This document shows positions 36,559-45,740 of a DNA stretch of 64,000 bases, in pieces. The translations under genes and the position numbers were made by a program. Under the pieces are notes generated by a model, which was not told where the DNA came from, did not search any database, and saw only the letters and a list, made by a program, of their open reading frames with translations. Numbering within the stretch: the first letter of the stretch is position 1; the number at the start of each line of letters is the position of its first letter. This stretch comes from Phytoactinopolyspora mesophila (GTDB lineage Bacteria; Actinomycetota; Actinomycetes; Jiangellales; Jiangellaceae), in contig NZ_WLZY01000001.1 of assembly GCF_010122465.1 (NCBI RefSeq), forward strand, positions 434,001 to 498,000, read 5' to 3'.

Positions 36559-36948
36559 TCAGAATGGTGACTCCACGGGCAACCCGTTCGCCCTGGCGGC
36601 CTCAATCAATCTCATGTCGTACGCGAGGAATGCGACCAACTCGTCGGCGAGTTCTAGCGCCGTTGCCAGATGAATGGCATCCAGCGTCCGTAGCTCAGGC
36701 GGTAGCAGTACCGCGGCGTCAGCGCGGACGCGCTCGTCGATGTCGAACCGATCACATCGGGCCAGCACGCCCGGCACGTGGGCCAGGGCGGCGGCATCGA
36801 CTCGTGCGACAGCGCGTGGCAACTCGACCTCAGTCAATGTTGAGGTCACCCAGTCGACGCCAGTCTCCGCCAACCAGTCACGAAGCGCTCTTGTCTCGCT
36901 TTCCACCCGGCACAACTTCACCAAGGTGGAGGTGTCCATATACAGCAA
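36559..36948 (-). CDS. PIN-domain ribonuclease toxin (VapC-like)
   Basis: 129 residues with the PIN acid residues: Asp5 in MLYMDTSTLVKL, Glu in STLTEVELPRA (about 40), Asp in LRTLDAIHLATALE (about 90) and Asp in FLAYDMRLIEAA (about 109). Such enzymes cut tRNA or rRNA when freed from their antitoxin. The gene starts 3 bp after the stop of the antitoxin gene on the same strand, giving the standard antitoxin-first order. Confidence 0.9.
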   Translation of the reverse strand: MLYMDTSTLVKLCRVESETRALRDWLAETGVDWVTSTLTEVELPRAVARVDAAALAHVPGVLARCDRFDIDERVRADAAVLLPPELRTLDAIHLATALELADELVAFLAYDMRLIEAARANGLPVESPF

Positions 36949-36951
36949 AGA

Positions 36952-37251
36952 TCAGTACCTCTCGTCGTCGCGCATCGCGAGAAGTGCAGCCGTGCCGGCG
37001 TCGTCATCATCGACTGGTTCGGTGGCCAGCCGTCGGTCGAGGGATGCCAGCAAAGCATCGCGGCCGCCGGTCGCAGGCTTCAAACGACCCTGGGCGATCA
37101 GCCGGGCCCGGGCCCCATCGTGGGGCTCAGCCGGCACAATGCGGCCGATCACGGTTCCTCGCTCGGTGATCTCGATGGTCTCGCCGGCCTTCACCCGGCG
37201 CAGAGTGCGCGAGGTCTCGTGCGAGAGTTCGCGGATCGATACGGCAGCCAT
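36952..37251 (-). CDS. Phd/YefM-type antitoxin
   Basis: 99 residues from the ATG at 37251; a TTG 18 bp earlier is less likely. AAVSIRELSHETSRTLRRVKAGETIEITERGTVIGRIVP is the Phd/YefM DNA-binding fold, with a C-terminal acidic tail (EPVDDDDAG) of the kind that wraps the toxin. It should neutralise the adjacent PIN protein and repress the operon. Confidence 0.88.
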   Translation of the reverse strand: MAAVSIRELSHETSRTLRRVKAGETIEITERGTVIGRIVPAEPHDGARARLIAQGRLKPATGGRDALLASLDRRLATEPVDDDDAGTAALLAMRDDERY

Positions 37252-37387
37252 GCGCTCAACGTACCACAAAAGTGTGGGACAAACGTCGTGCGGGCAAGGT
37301 CGGCACGTCGTAGACGAGCCGGACGCACGCCGGCGCTGATGTCTGCCACGCCATGGAGAGGTCCCATTCGCCGGAGAGATGTTGTGC

Positions 37388-37948
37388 TCAGAGGTCGAGG
37401 CGCACTACTGCCCGTGCTGGAGATGGGCGGTTGATCTCGACGAATCCGGCGTCAGCGAACAGCGAGGCCGTTCCGTGGTAGAGGTCGGCCGCCGCGACCG
37501 ACGCACGTGCGGAGGGCTCGACGGGGTACCCCTCGACGGCTTCGGCGCCGTACGACCGTGCGTGGTCGACCGCGCCCGCCAGCAGAGCCGTGGCGACTCC
37601 CTGGCGCCGGTGGCCGACCTTGACGACGAAACACGTCACCGACCACACGCCGTCGACGGCTGGTCCGGTGTTCGGTGAATGCAACAGCCGTGGGTATGCC
37701 GCCTTCGGTGCGACCGCACACCACCCCACCGGCTGGTTGTCGGCGTAGGCGAGTACGCCGGGCGACGCATCGCTTCCGCGCACCTGATCCTGTAGGGCTG
37801 CCCGCCGTGATTCTGTCGTGGTCGAGTGCCAGTCCCGCTGCCGGAACATGAAGAACTGGCACCAGCAGCGCGACGGATCCCCGCGGGTTCCCATGACGGC
37901 GACGACGTCGTCCCACCGTTCGCCGGTAGCCGGATGCACCGTGATCAT
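37388..37948 (-). CDS. GNAT N-acetyltransferase
   Basis: 186 residues. The GNAT core has VWSVTCFVVKVGHRRQGVATALLAGAVDHA, with the acetyl-CoA loop HRRQGVA near residue 114. The N-terminal CWCQFF is typical of a subgroup of actinobacterial acetyltransferases. The substrate is unknown. The 118 bp between its stop and the antitoxin start (37252-37387) shows no feature I can support. Confidence 0.88.
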   Translation of the reverse strand: MITVHPATGERWDDVVAVMGTRGDPSRCWCQFFMFRQRDWHSTTTESRRAALQDQVRGSDASPGVLAYADNQPVGWCAVAPKAAYPRLLHSPNTGPAVDGVWSVTCFVVKVGHRRQGVATALLAGAVDHARSYGAEAVEGYPVEPSARASVAAADLYHGTASLFADAGFVEINRPSPARAVVRLDL

Positions 37949-38006
37949 CGTGAACTCCCGATGTCGGATCCGCTACGAGTCTATGCAAGCTGCCGGCGAG
38001 GCCGGA

Positions 38007-38759
38007 TCACCCTGGTGGCCGGGGCTGACGTGCTCCGGGTGTGTGTCCGAAGGCGCGCCGGAAGACGTCGATGAACGCGCTCGTGGAAGACCATCCGCAG
38101 GTGTGTGCCACGACCGTCACCGGCGTGTTCTCGGCCAGCAGAACCAGGGCGCGATAGAGGCGCAGCTGGGTGCGCCACTGCGGAAAGGTCATACCCAGCT
38201 CGTTCCTGAAGAGCCGGGCCAGAGTCCGATCGCTTGCGCCGACCTCTTTGCCAAGGGCCGTCAGGGTACGGTTCTCAGCCGGGTCGGCGCTCAGGATCGC
38301 ACACAGCGCCGCAAGCCGGGGATCGGTGGGGGCGGGAAGGTGCACCGGCTGCTGGGGCGAGGCCTTCAGCTGGTCGAGCAGGACGGCCCGCAGCCGCTCA
38401 CGCTCGGGGCTGTCCTCGGTGCTGGTGCGGGTATAGGCGAGGATCAGCTCCCGGAACAGCGGGCTGACGCTCAACACGGTGGGCTCGTCCAGTCCGAGCG
38501 GGTTGTCCATGGCGGGCAGCCCCACGAGATGCAGTTCGAGCTCGCCGTGTGCCTGGTGCATATGCATGGACCCGGCTGGTATCCAGATGGCGCGGGTGGC
38601 GGGAGCCACCCAGGTGCCCGCGTGGGTGGTGATGGCCAGCGCGCCGCACGCCGCGTATGCGATCTGGTGATCGTCATGGCGGTGTGGGTCGATGCCCGCT
38701 CCGGGTTCCAGCCGCTGCTCGCGGGTGGGTGCGACCGGCTGGTGGCGGATTTCCGGCAT
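38007..38759 (-). CDS. AraC-family regulator with cupin sensor
   Basis: 250 residues from the ATG at 38759. The N-terminal cupin-like arm (DPHRHDDHQIAYAACG, IPAGSMHMHQAHGE) is followed by the AraC double HTH (about 155-245; GASDRTLARLFRNELGMTFPQWRTQLRLYRAL, VAHTCGWSSTSAFIDVFRRAFGHTPG). Its start lies only 30 bp from that of the divergent MFS pump gene. AraC-cupin/MFS pairs of this kind are usually inducible efflux systems. Confidence 0.9.
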   Translation of the reverse strand: MPEIRHQPVAPTREQRLEPGAGIDPHRHDDHQIAYAACGALAITTHAGTWVAPATRAIWIPAGSMHMHQAHGELELHLVGLPAMDNPLGLDEPTVLSVSPLFRELILAYTRTSTEDSPERERLRAVLLDQLKASPQQPVHLPAPTDPRLAALCAILSADPAENRTLTALGKEVGASDRTLARLFRNELGMTFPQWRTQLRLYRALVLLAENTPVTVVAHTCGWSSTSAFIDVFRRAFGHTPGARQPRPPG

Positions 38760-38789
38760 AAATCGGCAGTTTATCGGAAGCGCGACAGA

Positions 38790-39980
38790 ATGGCCGCCGG
38801 TGAACATGGCGTGGTGGCAACGAACAGATCGATCATCCTGATGTCGGTCGGGCATGCATGCGTGGACATCTACCAGGGCGCTGTCGCATCGCTCGTGCCC
38901 TTCTTCGTCGCCGAGCGCGCGTACACGTATGCGGCGGTTTCGGGGGTCGTGCTCGCGGCGTCACTGCTGTCCTCCGTGGCGCAGCCGTTGTTCGGTGTGC
39001 TGACCGACCGCCGGGCGCTGCCCTGGTTGCTCCCGGTGAGTTCGATCCTCGGCGGGTTAGGGATAGCGCTGAGCGGTCTGAGCGGTTCTTACCCGATGAC
39101 GCTGGCGTTCGTCGCGCTGTCCGGGATCGGCGTCGCTGCCTATCACCCGGAGTCCGCGCGCCTGGCTCGGATGGCCAGCACGGGGGACCACGCCGCAATG
39201 GGCTGGTTCGCACTCGGCGGCAATCTCGGCTTCGCCGCCGCGCCCATCATGGTGGCCGTGGTTGTCGGTCTCGGAGGCCTGCAGCTCTCGCCCCTGCTGG
39301 TGGTTCCGGCGCTGGTTGGGCGCGTGCTTTGCCTGCCCGTTCTGCGCGCGTTGTCCGCCGCGGCTCCCGTTCGTAGCGGTTCGGCCGTTGTCGAGCGGAC
39401 CGCGGGGGCTGACGATACGAGGTCGTTTGTGCGGTTGTCCTTGGCGGTGGTGTGCCGGTCGGTCGTCTTCGTCGGCCTGAGCACGTTCATCGCCGTGTAT
39501 GCCCAGGAGCGAACCTCGGGCGGCACGTCATCGGGCACCGCGGCGCTGTTCGTGCTCTATCTGGGCGGCGCGGTCGGCACGGTGCTGGGTGGCAGACTGG
39601 CCAATCGCTGGGACCGGGTAGTGGTCGTGCGCCGGGCCTACCTGATGGCCGTGGCCGCGGTTGCGGGGATCGTGTTCGTGCCCGGTCCGGCGCTCTACCT
39701 GTTCGTAGCCCTGACCTCTGCTGGGCTCTACATTCCGTTCTCGTTGCAGCTCACCCTCGGCCAGGACTACTGGCCGGCGCGCGTGGGCACCGCCAGCGGT
39801 ATCACCCTCGGCCTGACCGTCAGCGTCGGCGGCCTCGTGAGCTCGCTCATCGGCCGGGTGGCAGATGCCGTGTCCCTGCAGGCGGCGCTGGTACCGCTGA
39901 TCGCGATGCCGGCTCTGAGCTGGCTACTCTTCCGGACGTTGCCGGAACCGACGGCGCTGATACGTGCGAACGATGGATGA
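38790..39980 (+). CDS. MFS transporter, fosmidomycin-resistance-like
   Basis: 396 residues from the ATG at 38790, about 12 membrane segments. The beginning MSVGHACVDIYQGAVASLVPFFVAER and FGVLTDRRALPWLLP match the Fsr branch of the major facilitator family, as does AAYHPESARLARMAS. It would pump a small drug-like or sugar-like compound out of the cell. It is divergent from, and probably controlled by, the AraC regulator. A much longer upstream reading of this frame runs through the regulator gene and is not real. Confidence 0.88.
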   Translation: MAAGEHGVVATNRSIILMSVGHACVDIYQGAVASLVPFFVAERAYTYAAVSGVVLAASLLSSVAQPLFGVLTDRRALPWLLPVSSILGGLGIALSGLSGSYPMTLAFVALSGIGVAAYHPESARLARMASTGDHAAMGWFALGGNLGFAAAPIMVAVVVGLGGLQLSPLLVVPALVGRVLCLPVLRALSAAAPVRSGSAVVERTAGADDTRSFVRLSLAVVCRSVVFVGLSTFIAVYAQERTSGGTSSGTAALFVLYLGGAVGTVLGGRLANRWDRVVVVRRAYLMAVAAVAGIVFVPGPALYLFVALTSAGLYIPFSLQLTLGQDYWPARVGTASGITLGLTVSVGGLVSSLIGRVADAVSLQAALVPLIAMPALSWLLFRTLPEPTALIRANDG

Positions 39981-40058
39981 CGGCCGCACGCGTGCACGAC
40001 ATTGGCGCAGAATGGTGGCCGACGGTTGTATCCAGACAGAAGATTGCGGGGAGTGAAC

Positions 40059-41759
40059 GTGGCCGACGAAGACGGCATGGGTTTCGCCGAGCTGGCGTTG
40101 AGACCAGAGCTGCTGGACGCTTTGTCCGGGCTCGGCTATGAGGAGCCCACACCGATCCAGCGCGCGGCCGTTCCACCGCTGTTGCAGGGACGCGATCTAC
40201 TGGGGCAGGCCGCCACCGGCACCGGCAAGACGGCCGCGTTCGCGCTTCCGGTCTTGCAGATGATGCCGGACGACGGCCGGGGGAGCGCCCCGACGTCGTT
40301 GGTGCTCGTGCCCACCCGGGAATTGGCCGAGCAGGTATCACAAGCGTTCCACCGGTACGGGCGGGCGCTGGGTATTCGCGTGCTGCCGATCTACGGCGGG
40401 CAACCCATCGGCAGGCAACTGCAGGTGCTCGGGCGAGGTGTCGACGTGGTGGTCGCCACCCCCGGCCGGGCGCTGGACCACATCGGCCGCGGGACGCTCG
40501 TGCTGGACGACGTGCGGACAGTGATTTTGGATGAAGCCGACGAGATGCTCGACATGGGTTTCGCCGAAGACATCGAGGCCATCCTGGAGCAGACTCCCCG
40601 CGAGCGGCAGACGGTGCTCTTCTCGGCGACCATGCCTTCGCGGCTGGGCCAGATCGCCCGCCGGCATCTGCAGGATCCGGTGCGTATCGAGTTGGGCCGC
40701 GACGCATCGGGTGACGAGGAGACGCCCCTGGTGCGCCAGAGCGCCTATGTGGTGACCCGCGCGCACAAACCAGCCGCGCTGGGCCGGGTACTCGACATCG
40801 AAGCTCCCACCGCCGCCATCGTCTTCTGCCGGACCAGGCAGGACGTCGATGAGGTCACCGAGACGCTGAACGGGCGCGGCTACCGGGCCGAGGCACTACA
40901 CGGCGGAATGGACCAGGCGCAGCGTGACCGCGTCATGGCCCGGCTCCGGGCCGGCACGGTGGATCTGGTGGTGGCCACTGACGTGGCAGCCCGCGGGCTC
41001 GATATCCAGCAGCTGACGCACGTCGTCAACTACAACGTGCCGTCGGCCCCCGAGTCGTATGTGCACCGCATCGGCAGGGTCGGCAGGGCCGGGCGCGAGG
41101 GCGTGGCGATCACGCTCGCCGAGCCGCGCGAACATCGCATGCTCAAGGCGATCGAGCGCCTGATCAATCAGCGTATTGCCATCGAGAAGGTCCCCACTAT
41201 CGCCGACATGCGCGCGCGCCGTCTCGACCTGACCCGCGCGGCGCTGCGGGAGATTCTCATCTCCGACGACGTGGAACACTATCGCGTCGTCGTCGAGACC
41301 CTCTCGGACGAGTTCGACCTCATGCACATCGCCCTCGCCGGGGTGAAGCTGGCGCACGAGGCCACTGGTGGCACCACCGATGATGAAGAGATTCCAGAGG
41401 TTGCCCAGCCGGCCCGGAGCAAAGGGACCGATCCCGCCCGGCGCGATGGCAAACGTGCCCGGGACCGCACAGCCGGCACCACGCGGCTGTACTTCGGCGT
41501 GGGGCGCGCGGGTGGTGTGCGGCCTCAGGATCTGGTCGGAGCGATCGCCGGTGAGTCCCATCTACGTGGCCGCGACATCGGCGCGATCGAGATCGCGGAG
41601 CGGTTCTCACTCGTCGAGGTGCCTGAGTCGGCGGCCGACGACGTCATCACCGCGCTGCGGCGCACCGCCATCAAGGGGAAGAAGACGACGATCCGCCGCG
41701 AGCGCGACGACGTGAAGAAGGGAGCGCGCCGGGAGGGGCATCAGCGCCGCGGAAAGTGA
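40059..41759 (+). CDS. DEAD-box ATP-dependent RNA helicase (DeaD/CsdA-like)
   Basis: 566 residues from a GTG at 40059 behind GGGGAG. The helicase core has GYEEPTPIQ (Q motif), ATGTGKTAAF, PTRELAEQ, LDEADEMLDMGF, SATMP, ATDVAARGLDI and HRIGRVGRAGREG. The C-terminal DbpA-like RNA-binding domain (about 485-560; RLYFGVGRAGGVRPQDLVGAIA) and the basic tail are typical of DeaD proteins, which remodel rRNA and mRNA, especially in the cold. It stands alone on the plus strand. Confidence 0.95.
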   Translation: MADEDGMGFAELALRPELLDALSGLGYEEPTPIQRAAVPPLLQGRDLLGQAATGTGKTAAFALPVLQMMPDDGRGSAPTSLVLVPTRELAEQVSQAFHRYGRALGIRVLPIYGGQPIGRQLQVLGRGVDVVVATPGRALDHIGRGTLVLDDVRTVILDEADEMLDMGFAEDIEAILEQTPRERQTVLFSATMPSRLGQIARRHLQDPVRIELGRDASGDEETPLVRQSAYVVTRAHKPAALGRVLDIEAPTAAIVFCRTRQDVDEVTETLNGRGYRAEALHGGMDQAQRDRVMARLRAGTVDLVVATDVAARGLDIQQLTHVVNYNVPSAPESYVHRIGRVGRAGREGVAITLAEPREHRMLKAIERLINQRIAIEKVPTIADMRARRLDLTRAALREILISDDVEHYRVVVETLSDEFDLMHIALAGVKLAHEATGGTTDDEEIPEVAQPARSKGTDPARRDGKRARDRTAGTTRLYFGVGRAGGVRPQDLVGAIAGESHLRGRDIGAIEIAERFSLVEVPESAADDVITALRRTAIKGKKTTIRRERDDVKKGARREGHQRRGK

Positions 41760-41778
41760 CTAGTTCCCACACGAGGCA

Positions 41779-43152
41779 CTAGTGGCTGGCACTGGACACC
41801 AGATGCTTCTGGAACCAGTCGCGGGCCACCCCGGATACCTCCTCCAGCGCTCCAGCTTCCTCGAACAGGTGTGAGGCGTCGTTGACGACGTGCACCTCGC
41901 AGGTGCCGGAGATCTGCTCGCGTGCCTGTTGGTTGAGGTGCAGGACGTGCTCGTCTCGTCCGCCGACGATCAGCAGGGTCGGTGCCTGTACCTTCCCGAG
42001 GGCCTCGCCGGCAAGATCAGGACGGCCACCCCGGGAGACGACCGCGTCGACGTGACCGGGTCGCCGGGCAGCGGCGACCAGCGCGGCGGCCGCACCGGTG
42101 CTGGCGCCGAAGTAGCCTAGTGGGAGCTGTGCCGTGGAGGGTTCGCCGGCGAGCCAGCCGGCAGCCCGCTCCAGGCGCTCCGCGAGCAGTCCGACGTCAA
42201 AGCGCAACTGCCCGGTTGTCTGGTCTTCGCGTTCCTCGGCCTCAGTCAGCAGGTCTATCAGCATGGTCGCGAAGCCGTATCCGTGCAGCGATTGAGCCAC
42301 CCATCGATTACGTGGGCTGTGCCGGCTGCTCCCGCTGCCATGTGCGAACAGCACTATGCCGCCTGCGTGCTCCGGCACCACCAAGTCACCGTGGATCTGT
42401 TGTCCGGCGTCGAGGTCCACGGCGACGGTACGTTCGCTGGGATTGCTCCGGTTCGGATCCTGGTCCGGGTTCGGGCCGGCGGGCGGGGAACCCGGGCGGT
42501 GGTGTGCGCTCACCGCGCCTGTACGGAACTGGTCGAGGATGTCGAGAACCTCGTCGTCCGTGGTCTGGCTGAAGTCCTGGTAGTAAGCGCTGATGCCGCC
42601 GAGGTCGGCGGGCGTCTCGATCGCGATGACGGTGTCCGCGATGCGTGAAAGCCGCCGCAGGGTCTCCGGTGGGCACACAGGAACAGCCAGCATCAGGGTT
42701 CGAGGACCGTGATCGCGGAGTGTGCGCAAGGCCGCTTCGGCGGTGATGCCGGTGGCGAGGCCGTCGTCGACGACAATGACGTCACGCGACTCCAGCGGCA
42801 GCAGGTCGGCATCGCCGCGGTAGGCGCTGACCCTTCTGGCCAGTTCGCTCCGCTCGTCGTCCACGAGCCGCTGCATCTGCGCACCGCGGACGCCGAGCTG
42901 TTCGGCCGCGCTGCGTACCACCACTTCGTCGCCGCCTTCGGCGATGGCGCCGATGCCGAGTTCGGGTTGCCCAGGTGCGCCGATCTTGCGCGCCACGAAC
43001 ACCTCCAAAGGCGCTCCCAGCATCGATGCCACGTGCCTTGCCACCGGAACACCGCCACGGGGCAGCGCCAGGACCACAGGATCCTCGAACTTCTCGTCTT
43101 TCAGCTGGGCCGCGAGCCTGCGACCGGCGTCGTCTCGGTCTCGAAACGTCAT
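41779..43152 (-). CDS. Phosphoribosyltransferase / alpha-beta hydrolase fusion
   Basis: 457 residues. The N-terminal half (about 1-210) is a type I phosphoribosyltransferase with VVLALPRGGVPVARHVA and the PRPP motif VIVVDDGLATGITA. After a Pro/Asn-rich linker (about 218-240) comes a dienelactone-hydrolase-like domain with GYFGASTGAAAAL (Ser nucleophile), GGRDEHVLHL (Asp) and DASHLFEE (His). Both halves also occur as separate neighbours in other genomes. The joint function is not known. It converges with the helicase gene, 19 bp apart. Confidence 0.9.
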   Translation of the reverse strand: MTFRDRDDAGRRLAAQLKDEKFEDPVVLALPRGGVPVARHVASMLGAPLEVFVARKIGAPGQPELGIGAIAEGGDEVVVRSAAEQLGVRGAQMQRLVDDERSELARRVSAYRGDADLLPLESRDVIVVDDGLATGITAEAALRTLRDHGPRTLMLAVPVCPPETLRRLSRIADTVIAIETPADLGGISAYYQDFSQTTDDEVLDILDQFRTGAVSAHHRPGSPPAGPNPDQDPNRSNPSERTVAVDLDAGQQIHGDLVVPEHAGGIVLFAHGSGSSRHSPRNRWVAQSLHGYGFATMLIDLLTEAEEREDQTTGQLRFDVGLLAERLERAAGWLAGEPSTAQLPLGYFGASTGAAAALVAAARRPGHVDAVVSRGGRPDLAGEALGKVQAPTLLIVGGRDEHVLHLNQQAREQISGTCEVHVVNDASHLFEEAGALEEVSGVARDWFQKHLVSSASH

Positions 43153-43302
43153 CGATCCGCCTCCTGTCTCTTGCGTTCCCGATACCCGTTCCGCGGTGCG
43201 GCCAACGCAATCGTTCGGTGAAGCCGGAGGGGAACGGGCCGGTCATATGCGGGGTGATGCGGCCCGGCGGCATCGTCCGCTCCGACGGAGACAGCGAAAG
43301 CG

Positions 43303-43821
43303 GTGGACAAGTCCTTCCAGGTGAGTTCAAGTAGATATGGGGCCTGTGTGACCACGTCGGCGCTCGAGAACGGACATCACATGCAGAGGCTGCGGAGTCT
43401 GCGGGATCGTTCCACCGTCACGAGGGCCGCGTTCGCCGGCCCTGCGTGTGAGATGCGGGTCCAGCAATTGGGCGGGTGTTTCGTCGTCCGTCTCGAGGGT
43501 GAGATCGACATCTTCAGCGTGTCGCGGGTGCAAGAGCGGCTGTGTGGTCTCGCCGATCTCGATTATGTCGTCGTGGACTCCAATCCTGCGCGCTTCGATA
43601 CCGCGCTTGCCCGGGCATTGAGAGTGGCCGGGCAGCGCGCGCGGCTGCACGGGCGCGTCATGTGTGTCGCAGGACCACGAGACGTCGTCGAAGGGCTGTT
43701 GGAGCAAGCCGAGGCCGACGGTGACCTGGAGTACTATCCGGATGTCGCCGACGCGGTGGAGTCGGCACTCGCCGCCCGCAAACGTCATGGGCAAGCCACA
43801 CCGGACAACCGGCCGGCGTGA
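43303..43821 (+). CDS. STAS-domain protein, degenerate anti-sigma-antagonist type
   Basis: Up to 172 residues; GTG 43303, GTG 43348 and ATG 43381 are all possible starts. From MRVQQLGGCFVVRLEGEIDIFS onward it looks like a STAS domain of the SpoIIAA/RsbV type. The strand-helix that normally carries DLSGVxFxDSSG reads DYVVVDSNPARFDTALARAL, so the phosphorylated serine is missing. It may have lost the kinase switch, or be a binding-only relative. The gap 43153-43302 shows nothing else. Confidence 0.65.
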   Translation: MDKSFQVSSSRYGACVTTSALENGHHMQRLRSLRDRSTVTRAAFAGPACEMRVQQLGGCFVVRLEGEIDIFSVSRVQERLCGLADLDYVVVDSNPARFDTALARALRVAGQRARLHGRVMCVAGPRDVVEGLLEQAEADGDLEYYPDVADAVESALAARKRHGQATPDNRPA

Positions 43822-43920
43822 GATGCGAGTCACCCGGGAACTGCCCGCGCACCGCCAGCCGGTCATATGCCGTGCCGGCGTGCCGCCCGAGCCGTCACCG
43901 ACGCGGGCGTGCGGCAACGG

Positions 43921-44775
43921 TCAGCCGGGTCGTCGTCCGAATACCGCGAACATGCCGACCGACATGAAGAAGCGATCGTCACGCGCGGCCTGAAGAAGCT
44001 GTTCGATGAATCGTTCACCCAGAACAGGGTCCAGCACATCCGCCGCGATCATCTGCCGCACGATCGGCGCAATGGGAAAGATGCCCGCTGGGGCGTACTC
44101 GGTGTCGGGTTTCCAATCCGTCCAGATATGTGTGGCCGCGGTGGCTTCGAGCTCGACGACTCCCGCGTCGCGGCAGAGGTTGAGCAGCCGGCTGCCGACA
44201 GCGGCCGGAGCACCCCGCAGCTGCCAGATGGCCTCGCGGAATGCCGAGATCGCGCCAACATCCGGCAGATCGATGGTGAGCGTGAACCAATCGGTGTCGG
44301 TCAGGCACAGCCGACCGCCGGGACGTAGGACACGCACCATCTCGGCCACGGCGCGGGCCGGATCGGGCAGCCACTGCAACACTCGCTCCGAACGGCAGAC
44401 ATCGAACGACGAATCCGCCTCAGGCAGGTTCATCGCGTCGGCTATCCGGAAGCCCACCTCGACTCCGGCGCCAGCCGCGCGCCTTTCAGCTACCTCGATC
44501 ATGGCCGCGCTGGCGTCCAAGCCGACAACACGCCCGCCGGGTGTCACCTCCTTGGCCAGCGCGATGGCGATGTCGCCAAGCCCGGAGCCGACGTCGAGCA
44601 CCTCCGCGCCGGGGCCCGGCGTCAGCCGCTCGTGCTCCCAGGCGCGAAGGTAACGGACGGAGGGCCAGGTAGCGGTTGCGTCCATACCGGCCAGCACCAT
44701 GGCGACGTCTGGCTGGCTGTCGACGCGCGAGTAGCCCGACTTCGCATCCAGCCCGGTGGCGTTCGAATCGGCCAT
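43921..44775 (-). CDS. SAM-dependent class I methyltransferase
   Basis: 284 residues from the ATG at 44775. The SAM motif is VLDVGSGLGDIAIALA (about 60), followed by VGLDASAAMIEVAERRA, FDVCRSERVLQWLPDP and VLRPGGRLCLTDTDWF, a UbiE/Methyltransf_11 pattern. It starts 8 bp after the stop of the PIG-L gene, so they form an operon. The pair could act on a sugar or lipid substrate, but nothing identifies it. Confidence 0.87.
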   Translation of the reverse strand: MADSNATGLDAKSGYSRVDSQPDVAMVLAGMDATATWPSVRYLRAWEHERLTPGPGAEVLDVGSGLGDIAIALAKEVTPGGRVVGLDASAAMIEVAERRAAGAGVEVGFRIADAMNLPEADSSFDVCRSERVLQWLPDPARAVAEMVRVLRPGGRLCLTDTDWFTLTIDLPDVGAISAFREAIWQLRGAPAAVGSRLLNLCRDAGVVELEATAATHIWTDWKPDTEYAPAGIFPIAPIVRQMIAADVLDPVLGERFIEQLLQAARDDRFFMSVGMFAVFGRRPG

Positions 44776-44782
44776 GACACTC

Positions 44783-45523
44783 CTATCGCCAGTCGTCGGT
44801 GCGGGCATCGCGGAAGAACTCCTCGGCGGCCAGGTCCCGGAACGCGTTCTCGCCGACTGCCTCGTAGAGGGGGTCTATCTGGCTGGCCTGGGCCCGCAAT
44901 GCGGTCAACTTCCGTTCGAGCAGTGAGCCTTCGGGCCGGAACGAGACGGCGAGATCAGCCGGATCGACCGCGGGCGGGTCCATTCCTTCGACCATCATGA
45001 TGGCGTCAAGATCGATGTAGTTGCTGAAGCGACGGTTCCAGTCGGGCGTCTTCGTCGCGTACAGCAGTCTGCTTCCCGCTCGCGCCCCGGTCGCTTGCCG
45101 GGTGGCCAGAGTGGTCCAGCGGCTCACCGCCATGTGGTCGGCATGGCCGGTCATGCCGTCGGGGCCGAAGGTGAGGATGGTGTCCGGCCTGACCTCGTCG
45201 ATCAGCGCTGCTAGCTTGGCGACCGGCTCGGCGGGATCGACCAGGTGGCAACCGCCGTCGGGATAGTGGAGCCAGTGATGTTCCGTGACGCGCAAGATGT
45301 CCAAGCAGGCGGCGCACTCGGAGGCACGCAGCGCCCGCCGTTCGGCGCGGGTTCGGGGATCGTCGTCCGGGAAGCCCGCCTCGCCCTTGGTCGCGGTGAT
45401 ACACACGACCCGGCGGTGGTCGTCGATCGCAGCGGCCATGAGCGCACCGGACAGGTACGCCTCGTCATCAGGATGGGCCCACACCCCGAGTATGGAGCCG
45501 AGCTGTTGGGGATTCAGAGTCAT
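44783..45523 (-). CDS. PIG-L/LmbE-family N-deacetylase
   Basis: 246 residues from the ATG at 45523 with AGGA upstream. Zinc-site motifs are VWAHPDDEAYLSGALMAA near residue 16 and GPDGMTGHADHMAVSRW near 130, which define the LmbE family that removes acetyl from GlcNAc-type substrates. MshB and Mca of mycothiol metabolism belong to the family, but the rest of this sequence does not let me assign either. It is co-transcribed with the methyltransferase behind it. Confidence 0.9.
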   Translation of the reverse strand: MTLNPQQLGSILGVWAHPDDEAYLSGALMAAAIDDHRRVVCITATKGEAGFPDDDPRTRAERRALRASECAACLDILRVTEHHWLHYPDGGCHLVDPAEPVAKLAALIDEVRPDTILTFGPDGMTGHADHMAVSRWTTLATRQATGARAGSRLLYATKTPDWNRRFSNYIDLDAIMMVEGMDPPAVDPADLAVSFRPEGSLLERKLTALRAQASQIDPLYEAVGENAFRDLAAEEFFRDARTDDWR

Positions 45524-45740
45524 GAGGCGTCCTGGGTCTGATAGGCATCGTTCTATGGCCCGGGCATCCGGGTGGATGCGGGCCATCTCAGCATTGGAAG
45601 TGTGGAGGAGGCCGGTCAAGACCGGGTCAAGGCCGGGTCGGCACGCTGGATGACCCGGCATCGCGGTTCCCCATACCCGGGAGGACCAGTCGTCTGTTAT
45701 TCAGTTGCCGCGTGCGTGGTGTAGTCCGGACAATCGCGGG

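Noticed and set aside
44783-45523. LmbE protein considered as MshB or Mca of mycothiol metabolism
   Set aside because: Zinc motifs are shared by the whole family, the length and neighbours do not match, and no other mycothiol gene is nearby.
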